DNA of 64,000 bases from CBDIHH01 sp965279095 (GCA_965279095.1 CBDIHH010000006.1:868001-932000), one strand, 5' to 3'. Positions 1 through 8,890 are shown, numbered from the stretch's first letter. The notes: a model not told the origin generated them from the letters alone. Program-made: numbers and translations.

Positions 1-3000
1 GCCACGGTCGTGAAGGACCCGCCGGCGCCTTCCGCGCCCGTGCGGGCGCCGACCACCTGGAGGGTCTCGCCGAGGCCGAGGGCCAGGTCGGCATCGGTGT
101 CATTGGCGAGCACATCGCCCGAGGCGGCGGCGTTGCCGTCCTCCACCACCGGAGCGCCGCCGGCGGTGTCGTCGACGCCGATCGGGGCGTCGTTCACCGC
201 ATCCGCCGTCGCCACCGCGACGCCATCGAACGACAAGGTCTCGACCGAGATCAGGGTGTCGGTTCCGGCAGGGCCGGCGACGTCGTAGTGATCGCCCTGG
301 TCGGTGACCTCATGGGCCGTCCAGCCGTCAGCGTAGACGACAGTGTCGGAACCGTCGCCGCCATCCAGCACATCGCCGCCGCCCTTACCGATCAGGGTGT
401 CGTCGCCGCCGAAGCCCTCCAGGGTGTTGGCGGCGGCGTCCCCCGTCAGGGTTTCGCCGAAGCCGCGGAAGTCGAAGCTGGCCAGGCTGGGGTCGTGGTC
501 GGAAGAGGCCGGGTTCACCGCGCCGGCGCGGTCATTGTAGCCGGTGTTGATGTGGACCACGTCATAGCTGGCTACGCCCGCCAGGGCCTGGTCGGAGATG
601 ATCGAGTCCAGCGCCTCGCTGCGGCCGTCGAAGTCGTAGGAGAAACGTTCGGCGGGGGCCAGTTCCTGGACCATCAGGTTGACATACTGGGTCCCGCCCA
701 CGCGGGCGTCGCCCGCCGGGGTGGCGTAGCCGGTCAGCACTTCCAGCGGCCGGTTGAACCAGAACTCGTTGAAGTCGCCGCCCGACACCACCTTGGCGTC
801 GGCGATCGTCTGCGAGATGTAGTTCTGCACCGACCAGACATCCTCGGCGAGGGTGCTGCGCAGGGCCCAGTCGCCGTTGGCGGGCTGGCCGCCGGCGTTG
901 TCCTGGTTGAGCTGGTAGGGCTCGCCCGAGCCGCCCTTGGAGGGCAGGTGGCTGCCGAAGGCGTAGACGGTCTGGCCGTTGAAGGTGAACTCGCCGACGA
1001 TCGACCGGCGCGTGCCCGACCAGTCGGCGGTGTTGATGCCGCTCACCTGGCTGTCGTCGATGGCGATCAGGTCGCCGGCGTCACGCACGCCGTCGCCGAT
1101 GCGGTCGGTGTAGGCGCGCCGCTCGGCCAGGGTCGCGTCGGCGGCGAGATCGCCCAGCTGGACCCGATCGGTATCGTAGAGGAAGCCGACGCGGATGTTG
1201 CCGCCCGGGGCCCCGCCGACGTCGCCGGAGGTCTGCGGCGCCTCGTCGACCCATTGGTAGTGCTTGCCGGTGGCGGCGTTGACCGCCGCGACAAGCTGGC
1301 CCCAGGTTGTGCTGGCGTCGGTCACCCCGTCCTGGGTGACGCCGTTGTTGTCCTGCACCTCCTCGATGATGAGGATGTCGGGGGCGGCCAGGTTGGTGGC
1401 GATGTGAGCGGCCAGCTTGTCGTATTTGGCCTGGTCGGTGATCTCCACGCCGTTGTTGGTGGAGAAGGTGGTTCCCACCGGTGACAGGTTCTCGACGTTG
1501 AAGGTGGCGACCCGCAAGGACCGGTCATCGCCGGAGAGGGTGGTGACCTCCTGCACTGGCGAGCCGCCGAGGGCCGCGACCCTGTCGGCGTCCAGGGCGT
1601 CGGTGACGTAGAGCTTGGCCACGCCGAAGTCGAAATCGATGATGCCGGTCACGTCCCCGAGCTGGTCGCCCATGGTCAGCAGCTGGTCAAAGGCGGCGGC
1701 GCCGCCCCGGCCGACATTGCCGAAGTCCAGCTCGATGATGTCGCCGTGCTGCGCGCCGTCGGTCATGGTCGCGCCGCCGAAGTTGACGTCATCGCCAGGA
1801 TCCGCGGTGTCGACGGGGTAGTGCTGGGGATCGCCAGTGATGGTGTAGCCGCCGCGGCTGTTGAGCAGGGCGGGATCGGCGTTGTCGGCGGAATAGGCGT
1901 TGAAATAGACGAAGTTGTCGCTGGAGCCGCCGACGAAGCCGTCGCCCACCACCATGTTGGTGATGGTCACCCGCATGCCCTCGACCGTCTCATAGAAGTC
2001 GAGCGCGTCGCTCGCCGCATCGAAGGTGTCCCCGGCGTTGTCCACCGAGTCGAAGAAGTCGGGGTTGTCGTCGCTGATGATCTGGTTGGGGATGTGGGCC
2101 CCCGCAGAGCCGTCCAGCACCAGGGTCGGCAGGTCGACGGAGTCGTTGTCCTGGACGATGCTTGAGGCGTTCACCAGGTAGGTGCGGTTCAGGTTGGTGA
2201 AGTCCTGGAACTCCATGACGTGCGCGGTCACGGTCACCGTCTCGCCGACGGTCAGACCGCTGACCGGGCCGGTGGTGCGCACGAAGATGCCCTCGGACGT
2301 GCCGCTGTCGGCGTCCCAGTCGCTGACCTCTTCGCTTATGTAGAAGCCCTGCGGCGTGCCGAAGGTGTCGATGGCGGTGACCACGCCGCGCACCGTGACC
2401 TCGCCGGCGGTGGCGACGTTGAACGAATGGATGCCCTCGGCGGCGACCAGGGGGCTGAAGAAGGCCGTGCCCTGGACGTCGTGGATCTTGGTGATGACGA
2501 CGTCGTCGTTGATGATCTGGCCGGCGCCGGAGCCGTCGGCGATGGCCGCGGTTCCGACGGTGCTGACGACGTTGGACAGGTTGACCGCGAAGGTCTCCGT
2601 CGGCTCCACGTCCGTGTCGCCCTGGACGGTCACCGAGAGGGTCTGGCTCGCGTCGCCGCCCTCGGTGAAGGTCAGGGTTCCGCTGGTCGCGTCATAGTCC
2701 GAGCCGGCCGTGGCCGAGCCGTTCGCCGTGGCGAAGTCGACCGTGAAGGCGCCGCTGGTGTCGGTGCGGGTGACGGTGAAGGTGTAGGTCTGGCTCCCGG
2801 CGTCCCCCTCGACGTGGGACACGTCGCTGATCGACACCGAGGCGCCGCCCCCCGGGACCGACTGACCGTTGTTCAGAGCCCCCGCCGTGGCGGTGGCGTC
2901 GAGGCGCCAGCTCAAGTCGGACGCCTGGGTCCCGGATCCGAAGCGCGCGATCGACGTGCCGTTGGCGGCGCCGTCCTCGAAGACGCCCGAGCCGACGTTC

Positions 3001-3365
3001 ACCGAGGTCATGCCGGCGGCGACGCCGCTGGCGGCTGTGAACACCCCCTCATAGCTGATGAACTCCAGCACCGTGGCCCCCTGGGCCAGGACGATGCCGT
3101 CGGGCTCGCCGTTGGCGCCCGCGCCGCCGTTCTGCAGGCCGGTCGCCGAGAACTGCAGCACCCCGTAGCCATTGGACAGATTAGGGATGACCCCGCTCAG
3201 GTTCAGGGTGCTGTAGACGTTCCGCAGCGTCGGATTGCCGTTGTACAGCGCCAGGGAATAGCCGGACAGATTGGTTCCGGCCGCGCCGAAAATCTCAATG
3301 AATTCGCCGGCGTCCGCGCCGCCGTTGTCATAGTGAAATTCGTTGATGAACGGCTGCACAGTCAT
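1..3365 (-). CDS. ExeM/NucH-type secreted endonuclease with Calx-beta and RTX repeats (3' end outside window)
   Basis: Reading the minus strand from an ATG at 3365 gives an uninterrupted frame of about 1121 codons that runs off the left edge, so the C-terminus is missing. Order seen: a lamin-tail-like N-terminal domain (about 1-165); a Calx-beta repeat (about 175-263); a linker domain typical of ExeM/NucH nucleases; an endonuclease/exonuclease/phosphatase domain from about 615 (ATFNVENL, IIEEVQDN, GSHLPS, GGDFNEF, ending near 955 with SDHDP); glycine/aspartate RTX calcium-binding nonapeptides (about 982-1013); and the start of a cadherin/VCBS-like repeat (VNDAP near 1055, then VLANDTDAD). No N-terminal signal peptide is visible. 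Together with RTX repeats this suggests type I secretion through a C-terminal signal that would lie outside the window. Likely role: extracellular DNA degradation for nutrients or biofilm turnover. A GGTGAGGA Shine-Dalgarno precedes the ATG. Confidence 0.85.
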   Translation of the reverse strand, partial: MTVQPFINEFHYDNGGADAGEFIEIFGAAGTNLSGYSLALYNGNPTLRNVYSTLNLSGVIPNLSNGYGVLQFSATGLQNGGAGANGEPDGIVLAQGATVLEFISYEGVFTAASGVAAGMTSVNVGSGVFEDGAANGTSIARFGSGTQASDLSWRLDATATAGALNNGQSVPGGGASVSISDVSHVEGDAGSQTYTFTVTRTDTSGAFTVDFATANGSATAGSDYDATSGTLTFTEGGDASQTLSVTVQGDTDVEPTETFAVNLSNVVSTVGTAAIADGSGAGQIINDDVVITKIHDVQGTAFFSPLVAAEGIHSFNVATAGEVTVRGVVTAIDTFGTPQGFYISEEVSDWDADSGTSEGIFVRTTGPVSGLTVGETVTVTAHVMEFQDFTNLNRTYLVNASSIVQDNDSVDLPTLVLDGSAGAHIPNQIISDDNPDFFDSVDNAGDTFDAASDALDFYETVEGMRVTITNMVVGDGFVGGSSDNFVYFNAYSADNADPALLNSRGGYTITGDPQHYPVDTADPGDDVNFGGATMTDGAQHGDIIELDFGNVGRGGAAAFDQLLTMGDQLGDVTGIIDFDFGVAKLYVTDALDADRVAALGGSPVQEVTTLSGDDRSLRVATFNVENLSPVGTTFSTNNGVEITDQAKYDKLAAHIATNLAAPDILIIEEVQDNNGVTQDGVTDASTTWGQLVAAVNAATGKHYQWVDEAPQTSGDVGGAPGGNIRVGFLYDTDRVQLGDLAADATLAERRAYTDRIGDGVRDAGDLIAIDDSQVSGINTADWSGTRRSIVGEFTFNGQTVYAFGSHLPSKGGSGEPYQLNQDNAGGQPANGDWALRSTLAEDVWSVQNYISQTIADAKVVSGGDFNEFWFNRPLEVLTGYATPAGDARVGGTQYVNLMVQELAPAERFSYDFDGRSEALDSIISDQALAGVASYDVVHINTGYNDRAGAVNPASSDHDPSLASFDFRGFGETLTGDAAANTLEGFGGDDTLIGKGGGDVLDGGDGSDTVVYADGWTAHEVTDQGDHYDVAGPAGTDTLISVETLSFDGVAVATADAVNDAPIGVDDTAGGAPVVEDGNAAASGDVLANDTDADLALGLGETLQVVGARTGAEGAGGSFTTV

Positions 3366-3755
3366 GGAGAGTCCTCACCTGGGGTTGCGGCGCTTCAATG
3401 GTCCGTTCAGGGAGGAAAGGGGCGTTCGAAGCCGGTCCGGCGCCTGTTCGGCCGAGTCCAAGCTAAGCAACGCCGCCCCTCGGCCAGCCCCGGCTCCGGA
3501 TATGGGTTAACCTTAATTTCCCCGGATGACACCCGCGAGACGGTAATGTTTCAAATCGCCTTCGACAAAAATGTTCATCAAGAATTGGTCTGTGTTTTAG
3601 ACTTTAGTTTATTTGTTCGCTGTCGGACGAAATCGGGCGTGAGGCGACCCCGGTCGCCCGCCCGCACCGATCGCGCGGCGTCGGACCGCTCGAGCCCGAC
3701 GATCGAGCCCAGGCAGGCGATTGCGGCCCCGGCGCCGGGGCCGTAAGACGGCCCC
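3366..3755. other. 390-bp divergent intergenic region, AT-rich core
   Basis: This gap separates the minus-strand nuclease from the plus-strand DUF1489 gene. Positions about 3500-3620 are conspicuously AT-rich for this genome and probably hold the promoter of the nuclease gene. TTAACCTTAA at 3507-3516 has two CtrA half-sites, but with 2-bp rather than 7-bp spacing. No ORF or RNA gene was recognised. Confidence 0.4.
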
Positions 3756-4169
3756 ATGCCCCTTCACATGATCAAGCTGTGCGTCGGCGCGGCCACCGTG
3801 GACGATCTCGTCGCCTGGCACACCCAGGAGGCGGCAGGGCAGCGGCCGTGGATCGTGCGCACCCGCATGACCCCCAAGCGGGCGGATGAGCTGGTGGCCG
3901 GCGGCTCGCTCTACCGGGTGTTCAAGGGGGTAATTCTCTGCCGCCAGCGGATCGTCGCCATCGACACCCTGGGCGAGGGGCAGCAGGCCCGCTGCGAGAT
4001 CACGGTGGAACCGACCGTGGTTCTGACCCACGCCCTGCCGCGCCGCCCCTTCCAGGGCTGGCGCTATTTCGAAGCCAAGGATGCGCCGGACGATCTGCAC
4101 GGGCCGGACGGAGCGGCGGGCCTGCCCCAGGACTTGGCGGCGGCCCTGCGCGAGTTGGGCGCCTGGTGA
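3756..4169 (+). CDS. DUF1489 family protein
   Basis: A 137-residue cytosolic protein. The beginning (IKLCVG) and the middle (RTRMTPKRADEL, LYRVFKGVILCRQRI) match the DUF1489 family, which is common in alphaproteobacteria and has no known function. Starts: ATG 3756, with a second in-frame ATG at 3768 that would begin directly at IKLCVG. It is convergent with panC, with only 9 bases between the stop codons. The family assignment is recognition from memory of the conserved pattern. Confidence 0.75.
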   Translation: MPLHMIKLCVGAATVDDLVAWHTQEAAGQRPWIVRTRMTPKRADELVAGGSLYRVFKGVILCRQRIVAIDTLGEGQQARCEITVEPTVVLTHALPRRPFQGWRYFEAKDAPDDLHGPDGAAGLPQDLAAALRELGAW

Positions 4170-4178
4170 CGTAGCCGG

Positions 4179-5036
4179 CTAGACCGCCAGGTTGTCGATC
4201 AGCCGGGTGCGCCCCAGCCGGGCGGCGGCCAGGACCCGGGCGGGGGCGTCGGCGGGGCCGGGGCCCAGGCGGCGCAGGTCGTCGGCGGCGCGCGCCTCGA
4301 TATAGTCCACCGCGGCGAAACCGGCGGCCAGGAGCTCGGCGGCGGCCCTGGCCTCGGCGGGGGCGACAGGCTCGCCGCGGGCCACGGCCTGCGCCAGCGC
4401 CCGCAGCACGCCGTTGAGCCGACCGGCCACCGGCCGCTCGGCCGGGCTGAGATAGGCGTTGCGGGAGGACAGGGCGAGGCCGTCCTCGGCCCGCAGGGTC
4501 GGGGCGCCGACAATCCGCACGGGCAGGTCGAGGTCGGCCGCCATGCGCCGGATCACCTGCAGCTGCTGATAGTCCTTCTCGCCGAACACGGCGACGTCAG
4601 GCTGGGCCTGGTTGAGCAGCTTGGCGACCACGGTGGCGACCCCGGCGAAATGGGTGGGCCGCGCCTCGCCCTCCAGGGGCGCGGAGACCCCGGAGACGGT
4701 CACGGTGGTGGCGAAACCGGGGGCGTACATGGCCTCGACGGTCGGCGCATAGAGCAGGTCGCAGCCCGCCTGGGCGAGCAGGGCGGCATCCGCCGCCTCG
4801 TCGCGGGGATAGGCGTCGAAGTCCTCGCCGGGGGCGAACTGGGTCGGATTGACGAACAGGCTGGCGACGACGCGATCCGCCTGCGCCTTGGCCAGCCGGA
4901 TCAGCGACAGGTGGCCCTCGTGCAGGGCGCCCATGGTCGGGACCAGGCCGATGGTCAGGCCGGCCGCGCGCCAGGCCGCGATAGGGGCGCGCAGGTCCGG
5001 GACGGAGCGGACGACGGCCAGGGCGGGGGCGGGCAT
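4179..5036 (-). CDS. panC: Pantothenate synthetase (pantoate--beta-alanine ligase)
   Basis: A 285-residue enzyme that condenses D-pantoate and beta-alanine with ATP to make pantothenate, the last step before coenzyme A synthesis. Family signatures are all present: PTMGALHEGH (nucleotide-binding HxGH) near residue 35, FVNPTQF, GEKDYQQL, and the KMSKS-like SSRNAYLS. Length is normal. It starts at ATG 5036 and is divergent from mipZ. The panC/mipZ pairing is also known in Caulobacter. Confidence 0.96.
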   Translation of the reverse strand: MPAPALAVVRSVPDLRAPIAAWRAAGLTIGLVPTMGALHEGHLSLIRLAKAQADRVVASLFVNPTQFAPGEDFDAYPRDEAADAALLAQAGCDLLYAPTVEAMYAPGFATTVTVSGVSAPLEGEARPTHFAGVATVVAKLLNQAQPDVAVFGEKDYQQLQVIRRMAADLDLPVRIVGAPTLRAEDGLALSSRNAYLSPAERPVAGRLNGVLRALAQAVARGEPVAPAEARAAAELLAAGFAAVDYIEARAADDLRRLGPGPADAPARVLAAARLGRTRLIDNLAV

Positions 5037-5193
5037 GGCGAACCTTGCGGGGCTGGGGGTTGCGGCGCCTTATCGCCCCGGCGGCCCGGCGTCGTCCATA
5101 GACAGCTGTGAACGATTGGTTAACGCGCGTTGACGGCTTGCCGGCGCAGGGTGTCTGCTGGCCCGGCCGGATTCGGCGTCAAGGAGTACGGTC
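5037..5193. promoter_or_regulatory. panC-mipZ divergent promoter region with a GANTC site
   Basis: A CcrM-type methylation site GATTC lies at 5170-5174, about 20 bases before the mipZ start. A Shine-Dalgarno AAGGAG at 5181-5186 fixes the GTG at 5194 as the mipZ start (7-base spacing). TTAAC at 5120-5124 is only a CtrA half-site. In Caulobacter some division genes are activated by GcrA through methylated GANTC, so a similar control of mipZ is plausible here; this is inference. Confidence 0.45.
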
Positions 5194-6054
5194 GTGGGCC
5201 AGTCGCGTATCATCGTCGTGGGCAATGAGAAGGGCGGGGCGGGCAAGTCCACCATCGCCATCCATCTGGCCGCCGCCCTGCTGCACACCGGCGCCAAGGT
5301 CGCGGTGATGGACCTGGACCTGCGCCAGCAGAGCCTGAACCGGTTCTTCATCAACCGCCGCGCCTGGCTGGCGGCCTCGGGGGCGGCCGCGCCCCTGCCG
5401 CTGGCCCCGACGGGCGAGGCGGGCGAGGCCCTCACCAGCCTGGGCCCCGATGACCTGGTCCCGGGCTTCAAGGCCCTGCTGGCCCAGACCGCCGGCGAGG
5501 CCGACTATGTGGTCATCGACACCCCGGGGAGCGACACCGCCCTGTCGCGCGCCGCCCACCAGAGCGCGGACCTGATCGTCACCCCGATGAACGACAGCTT
5601 CGTCGACTTCGACATGCTCGGGCACATCGACCCGGTGACCTTGGACCTGAAGAAGCCGAGCCTCTATTCCGAGGCGGTGTGGGAAGCGCGCAAGATCCGC
5701 GCCATGACCGACCGCCGGTCCATCGACTGGGTGGTGCTTCGCAACCGCCTGGCCACCACCGAGGCGCGCAACCGCAAGCGGCTGGAGGAGCGGATGACGG
5801 CCCTCAGCCGCCGGGTGGGCTTCCGCATGGGGCCCGGCCTGCGCGACCGGGTCATCTATCGCGAGCTGTTCCCCTTCGGCCTGACCATCGCCGACCTGTC
5901 GCCCACGATCCGACCGGTGGCGGTGTCCCTGTCCCACGTGGCCGCGCGCCAGGAGCTTCGCGCCCTGATGCAGTCGCTGGACCTCGCCGACGGGGCCCTG
6001 GCCGTCTCGCTGCAAGCCCTGGGAGACGGCCCCGGCCTGGCCCTGGCCAGCTGA
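5194..6054 (+). CDS. mipZ: Division-site positioning ATPase MipZ
   Basis: A 286-residue ParA/MinD-family ATPase. The deviant Walker A KGGAGKST is at residues 13-20, DLDLRQ follows, VIDTPGSD is the Walker B region, and the signature stretch NDSFVDFDMLG plus the C-terminal ELFPFGLTIADLSP distinguish MipZ from chromosomal ParA. MipZ binds DNA as an ATP dimer, forms a bipolar gradient from ParB and inhibits FtsZ polymerisation, thereby placing the Z ring at midcell. Start codon is GTG with a strong AAGGAG. It is followed 4 bases later by a J-domain gene, suggesting co-transcription. Confidence 0.95.
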   Translation: MGQSRIIVVGNEKGGAGKSTIAIHLAAALLHTGAKVAVMDLDLRQQSLNRFFINRRAWLAASGAAAPLPLAPTGEAGEALTSLGPDDLVPGFKALLAQTAGEADYVVIDTPGSDTALSRAAHQSADLIVTPMNDSFVDFDMLGHIDPVTLDLKKPSLYSEAVWEARKIRAMTDRRSIDWVVLRNRLATTEARNRKRLEERMTALSRRVGFRMGPGLRDRVIYRELFPFGLTIADLSPTIRPVAVSLSHVAARQELRALMQSLDLADGALAVSLQALGDGPGLALAS

Positions 6055-6058
6055 CCGC

Positions 6059-6493
6059 ATGATTCTCTACCTGGCCCTGGGCGGCGCCGTCCTGTGGCTG
6101 TGCCTCACTGTCTATCGTCGCAATCCCGGCGTGCAGCGCGGCCGCTGGCGCGTGGGCGCGGGGCTGCTGGCGTCGGCGGTGCTGGCGGCGGGCTGCCTGA
6201 TCGCGTCGCGGGGGGAATGGCTGCCGGGGGGCGCCCTGGTGCTGCTGTCCCTGGTCCTGGCCCTGGGCGCCCGCAGCGACCGGGGCCCGCGCCCGACCCG
6301 GCCGACGGCGCGCGGCCTGTCCAGGGCCGACGCCCGGTCCTTGCTGGGGGTGGAGGAGGGGGCAGGCCCGGAGGCGATCCAGGCCGCCTACACGCGGCTG
6401 ATGCGCATGGCCCATCCGGATCGTGGCGGCACCACCGGCCTGGCCGCCCAGCTGAACGCGGCGCGAGACCTGCTGCTGAAGGACGACCGCTAG
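6059..6493 (+). CDS. Membrane-anchored J-domain protein
   Basis: A 144-residue protein with an N-terminal hydrophobic segment (1-18), two further hydrophobic stretches (about 33-50 and 57-71), and a C-terminal J-like domain from about 88 with the invariant HPD motif at residues 119-121. The J domain is at the very C-terminus and short, as in TIM14/PAM18-like and DjlA-type membrane co-chaperones. Expected role: recruiting and stimulating DnaK at the cytoplasmic membrane. It begins 4 bases after mipZ, so the two are probably one transcript. The specific client is unknown. Confidence 0.8.
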   Translation: MILYLALGGAVLWLCLTVYRRNPGVQRGRWRVGAGLLASAVLAAGCLIASRGEWLPGGALVLLSLVLALGARSDRGPRPTRPTARGLSRADARSLLGVEEGAGPEAIQAAYTRLMRMAHPDRGGTTGLAAQLNAARDLLLKDDR

Positions 6494-6516
6494 ATCGCGT
6501 TTGCTTCAGCCAGAAT

Positions 6517-6636
6517 CGCTCACCCCCCCGATCCTCCCGGCGAATGCCGGGATCCAGATCCTAAAGCGCTGACGTGGAGCCATATGATCTGGGCCCCGGC
6601 ATTCGCCGGGGTGATCGGCAATTGGATGGGTTTGGT
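6517..6636. repeat. Dispersed palindromic repeat, family R1, copy 1
   Basis: About 120 bp between the J-domain gene and dacA. It contains an imperfect inverted repeat: a GGCGAATGCCGG / CCGGCATTCGCCGG pair surrounding a constant core with GCGCTGACGTGGAGCCATAT. A second, highly similar copy lies at 18946-19071. There is no ORF and no transposase, so this is a small non-coding mobile or regulatory element, possibly a MITE or REP-like unit. Confidence 0.8.
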
Positions 6637-6677
6637 ACCGACTAAAGGCAAGCTGCTCTAGGCGGCGCGCCCAAGCG

Positions 6678-8069
6678 TCAGGGCGCGATCACCACACAGA
6701 CCTGCCCGGCCGACTTCAGCGAGCTGCAGGCGGCGCGGGCGGCGGGGCCCGACAGGCCGGCGAAGCGCGCCCGGTATTCCCCGGAGGCGGCGCTCTGGAC
6801 TTGGCCCTCCGCCTCGGCCACCTGGCCGGAGAACTTGCGGGTGATCCGCTTCAGCTCCTGTTGGGCCAGGGACTTCTGGCGGAAGGCGCCCACCTGGATG
6901 AGGAACTTGCCGCCCGAGTCGCTCTTGGCGAGCTTGGCGTCCTTGTCCTTATTATCCTTCTTATCTTTCTTTTCCTGAGCCGCGAGGTCCCGGCTGGCCT
7001 TGTCCTTGGCCGCCTTGTCCTTGGCGAACCGGTCGTCCCTGGCCGAGGCGACCGCGGCCTGGGCGGGGCGCAGCATGGCCGGCCGCTCGACCGAAGCGGC
7101 GCCGGCGACGGACTGGTCGCCGTCGCCCTGTTCCACGGACGGGCGCACGATGGGGCCGATCGGCGGCGGCTCGAACAGGTTCTGGGCCACGGTGATGACC
7201 TCGCCGCGCTGGCGGCGACGCAAGACCTCGAAGCCGGTCTCGAGCAGGTCCTGGACATGGTTGTCGCGGGCAGCGGTGGAGTTGCCGCCCAGCACCACGG
7301 CGATCAGGCGGCGGTTGTTGCGCACGGCCGAGGCGGCCAGGTTGTAGCCCGAGGCATTGGTGAAGCCGGTCTTGATCCCGTCCACGCCCGGCATCTGGGT
7401 CAGCAGGTGGTTGTGGCTGCGCAGGGTCTGGCCGCGCACATTGGCCTGCCGCAGGCTGAAGAAGGCGTAGTACTGCGGATAGTCGCGCATCACCGCCCGC
7501 GACAGGATGGCGATGTCCCGCGCCGAGCTGAGCTGGCGGCTGTCGGGCAGGCCCGAGGCGTTCACGAATCGGGTGTTCTGCATGCCCAGCTCGCGGGCGC
7601 GCAGGGTCATCAGGGCGCCGAATCGGCTCTCGGTGCCGCCGATGCGCTCGGCCATGGCCACGGCCATGTCATTGGCGGATTTCAGGGTGATAGCGCGGAT
7701 GGCGTCGCCGACGCTGATCGTCTCGCCGGCCCGCAGGCCCAGCTTGGTCGGGGCCTGGGCCGCGGCCCGGGGCGAAATGACCAGCTGGTCGTTGAGCGAG
7801 AGCTGACCCGAGGCGATCGCCTCGAAGGCCAGGTAAAGGGTCATCACCTTGGTGATCGAGGCGGGATAGCGCTGGCTGTCGGCGTTCTTGGCGAACAGCA
7901 CCTCGCCCGAATTGGCGTCCACGACAATGGCCGCGTATTTGCCTTCGGTGGTCCCAAGGCTGGCATAGGGAACCTGGGCCAGGGAGGGCGAGGCGACGCC
8001 GAAGCCTCCGAAGGCCGCGGCGAGAACCACGCACCATAGGGACAGAAGGCGGCGGGCGGGCTCGTTCAT
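6678..8069 (-). CDS. D-alanyl-D-alanine carboxypeptidase (PBP5/6 family) with C-terminal SPOR domain
   Basis: A 463-residue periplasmic serine peptidase that trims the terminal D-Ala of peptidoglycan pentapeptides. A signal peptide ends near ...SLAQ (about residue 32). Catalytic motifs: SITK (Ser71/Lys74), SAN (131-133) and KTG (233-235). A lysine/aspartate-rich linker follows (about 340-385), then a SPOR domain from about residue 386 (FLIQVGAF...) that should bind denuded septal glycan. The combination points to a division-site or remodelling carboxypeptidase. Start ATG 8069. Confidence 0.93.
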   Translation of the reverse strand: MNEPARRLLSLWCVVLAAAFGGFGVASPSLAQVPYASLGTTEGKYAAIVVDANSGEVLFAKNADSQRYPASITKVMTLYLAFEAIASGQLSLNDQLVISPRAAAQAPTKLGLRAGETISVGDAIRAITLKSANDMAVAMAERIGGTESRFGALMTLRARELGMQNTRFVNASGLPDSRQLSSARDIAILSRAVMRDYPQYYAFFSLRQANVRGQTLRSHNHLLTQMPGVDGIKTGFTNASGYNLAASAVRNNRRLIAVVLGGNSTAARDNHVQDLLETGFEVLRRRQRGEVITVAQNLFEPPPIGPIVRPSVEQGDGDQSVAGAASVERPAMLRPAQAAVASARDDRFAKDKAAKDKASRDLAAQEKKDKKDNKDKDAKLAKSDSGGKFLIQVGAFRQKSLAQQELKRITRKFSGQVAEAEGQVQSAASGEYRARFAGLSGPAARAACSSLKSAGQVCVVIAP

Positions 8070-8379
8070 GGGCGGGCGTCCGTCGAATTAAGCGATTGAG
8101 GCGGCCCCCGAGCCGCCGAACAGAAGCCTAACATGCCTTCACGGAGGTTTCGCTAAAGTAAACAACTGGTGACCGTCCCCGGCCACGATGTCGCAAGGCC
8201 ATTGAATGTCATCACGAAATCGGGATGGTGCAGTGCACAATAAAGATTGACGCGGCGCAGCAGTGAGTCTATCAACGGCGAGTGCGCACCGTTGCGCCGG
8301 CGTTGGCCGGTGGTTTGCGGGGCCCCGGAACCATCACATCGGCCTGCCAGCAGCGGGCCCGCCAACCAGGAGCACGACC
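8070..8379. promoter_or_regulatory. dacA-phasin divergent region with GTGCA-N-TGCAC inverted repeat
   Basis: In this 310-bp gap an 11-bp inverted repeat GTGCA(G)TGCAC lies at 8228-8238, followed by AATAAAG. Phasin genes in alphaproteobacteria are commonly repressed by PhaR, which recognises TGC/GCA-type dyads, so this is a candidate PhaR operator. The rest of the gap shows no ORF. The AGGAG at 8368-8372 is the phasin ribosome-binding site. Confidence 0.4.
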
Positions 8380-8817
8380 ATGGCCAATCCCGCCGAAACC
8401 GCCAAAGCCACCGCCGATCGCATCGCCGACGCCGGCAGCCAGGCTCTCAAGCAATCCATCGACAAGTCCCTCGCCGCCGTGTCGGACATCAACGTCCAGG
8501 CCAAGCTGAACGTCGAAGCCGTGGTGGCCTCGGTGACCGCCGCCACCAAGGGCGCCGAGAGCCTCGGCTCGCAGGCGATGGCCTTCGCCAAGAAGTCCCA
8601 TGAGGACAACACCGCCGCCTTCCGCAGCCTGAGCACGGCCAAGAGCCTGCAGGAAGCCGTCGAGCTGCAGACCACCTTCGCCAAGACCGCCATGGAGGCC
8701 TATCTGGCCGAAATGACCCGCTGGTCGGAGACCGTGTCGTCCTCGATGCGCGAATCCCTGCGCCCGATCAACGAGCGCGCCACCGCCGTGGTGCAGCAAT
8801 ATCAGGTCGCCCGCTAA
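8380..8817 (+). CDS. Phasin family protein
   Basis: A 145-residue, almost entirely alpha-helical and alanine-rich protein with the Phasin_2 pattern: amphipathic helices, a central LQEAVELQTTFAKTAMEAY stretch and a C-terminal WSETVSSSMRESLRPINERA. Phasins coat polyhydroxyalkanoate granules and control granule size. The upstream in-frame extension is rejected because AGGAG at 8368-8372 precedes ATG 8380 with good spacing. A strong terminator follows at 8861-8890, so it is probably monocistronic. Confidence 0.9.
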   Translation: MANPAETAKATADRIADAGSQALKQSIDKSLAAVSDINVQAKLNVEAVVASVTAATKGAESLGSQAMAFAKKSHEDNTAAFRSLSTAKSLQEAVELQTTFAKTAMEAYLAEMTRWSETVSSSMRESLRPINERATAVVQQYQVAR

Positions 8818-8860
8818 GGGCCGGCCTCTCGGCCCCCGGGCCGGGACCAATGATCGCGAG

Positions 8861-8890
8861 GGCCCGGGGCGGAGACGCGCCGGGCCTTTT
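8861..8890 (+). terminator. Rho-independent terminator of the phasin gene
   Basis: An 11-bp stem (8861-8871 with 8876-8886, one mismatch) with a GAGA tetraloop is followed directly by TTTT at 8887-8890. Confidence 0.8.

Noticed and set aside
3507..3516. TTAACCTTAA as a CtrA site
   Set aside because: Spacing between half-sites is 2 bp, not 7.
288..3746. Plus-strand open frames across the left-edge nuclease
   Set aside because: They are antisense to a continuous minus-strand frame with nuclease, Calx-beta and RTX motifs.
5120..5134. TTAA-N7-TGAC upstream of mipZ as a CtrA site
   Set aside because: Two mismatches in the second half-site; kept only as a half-site.
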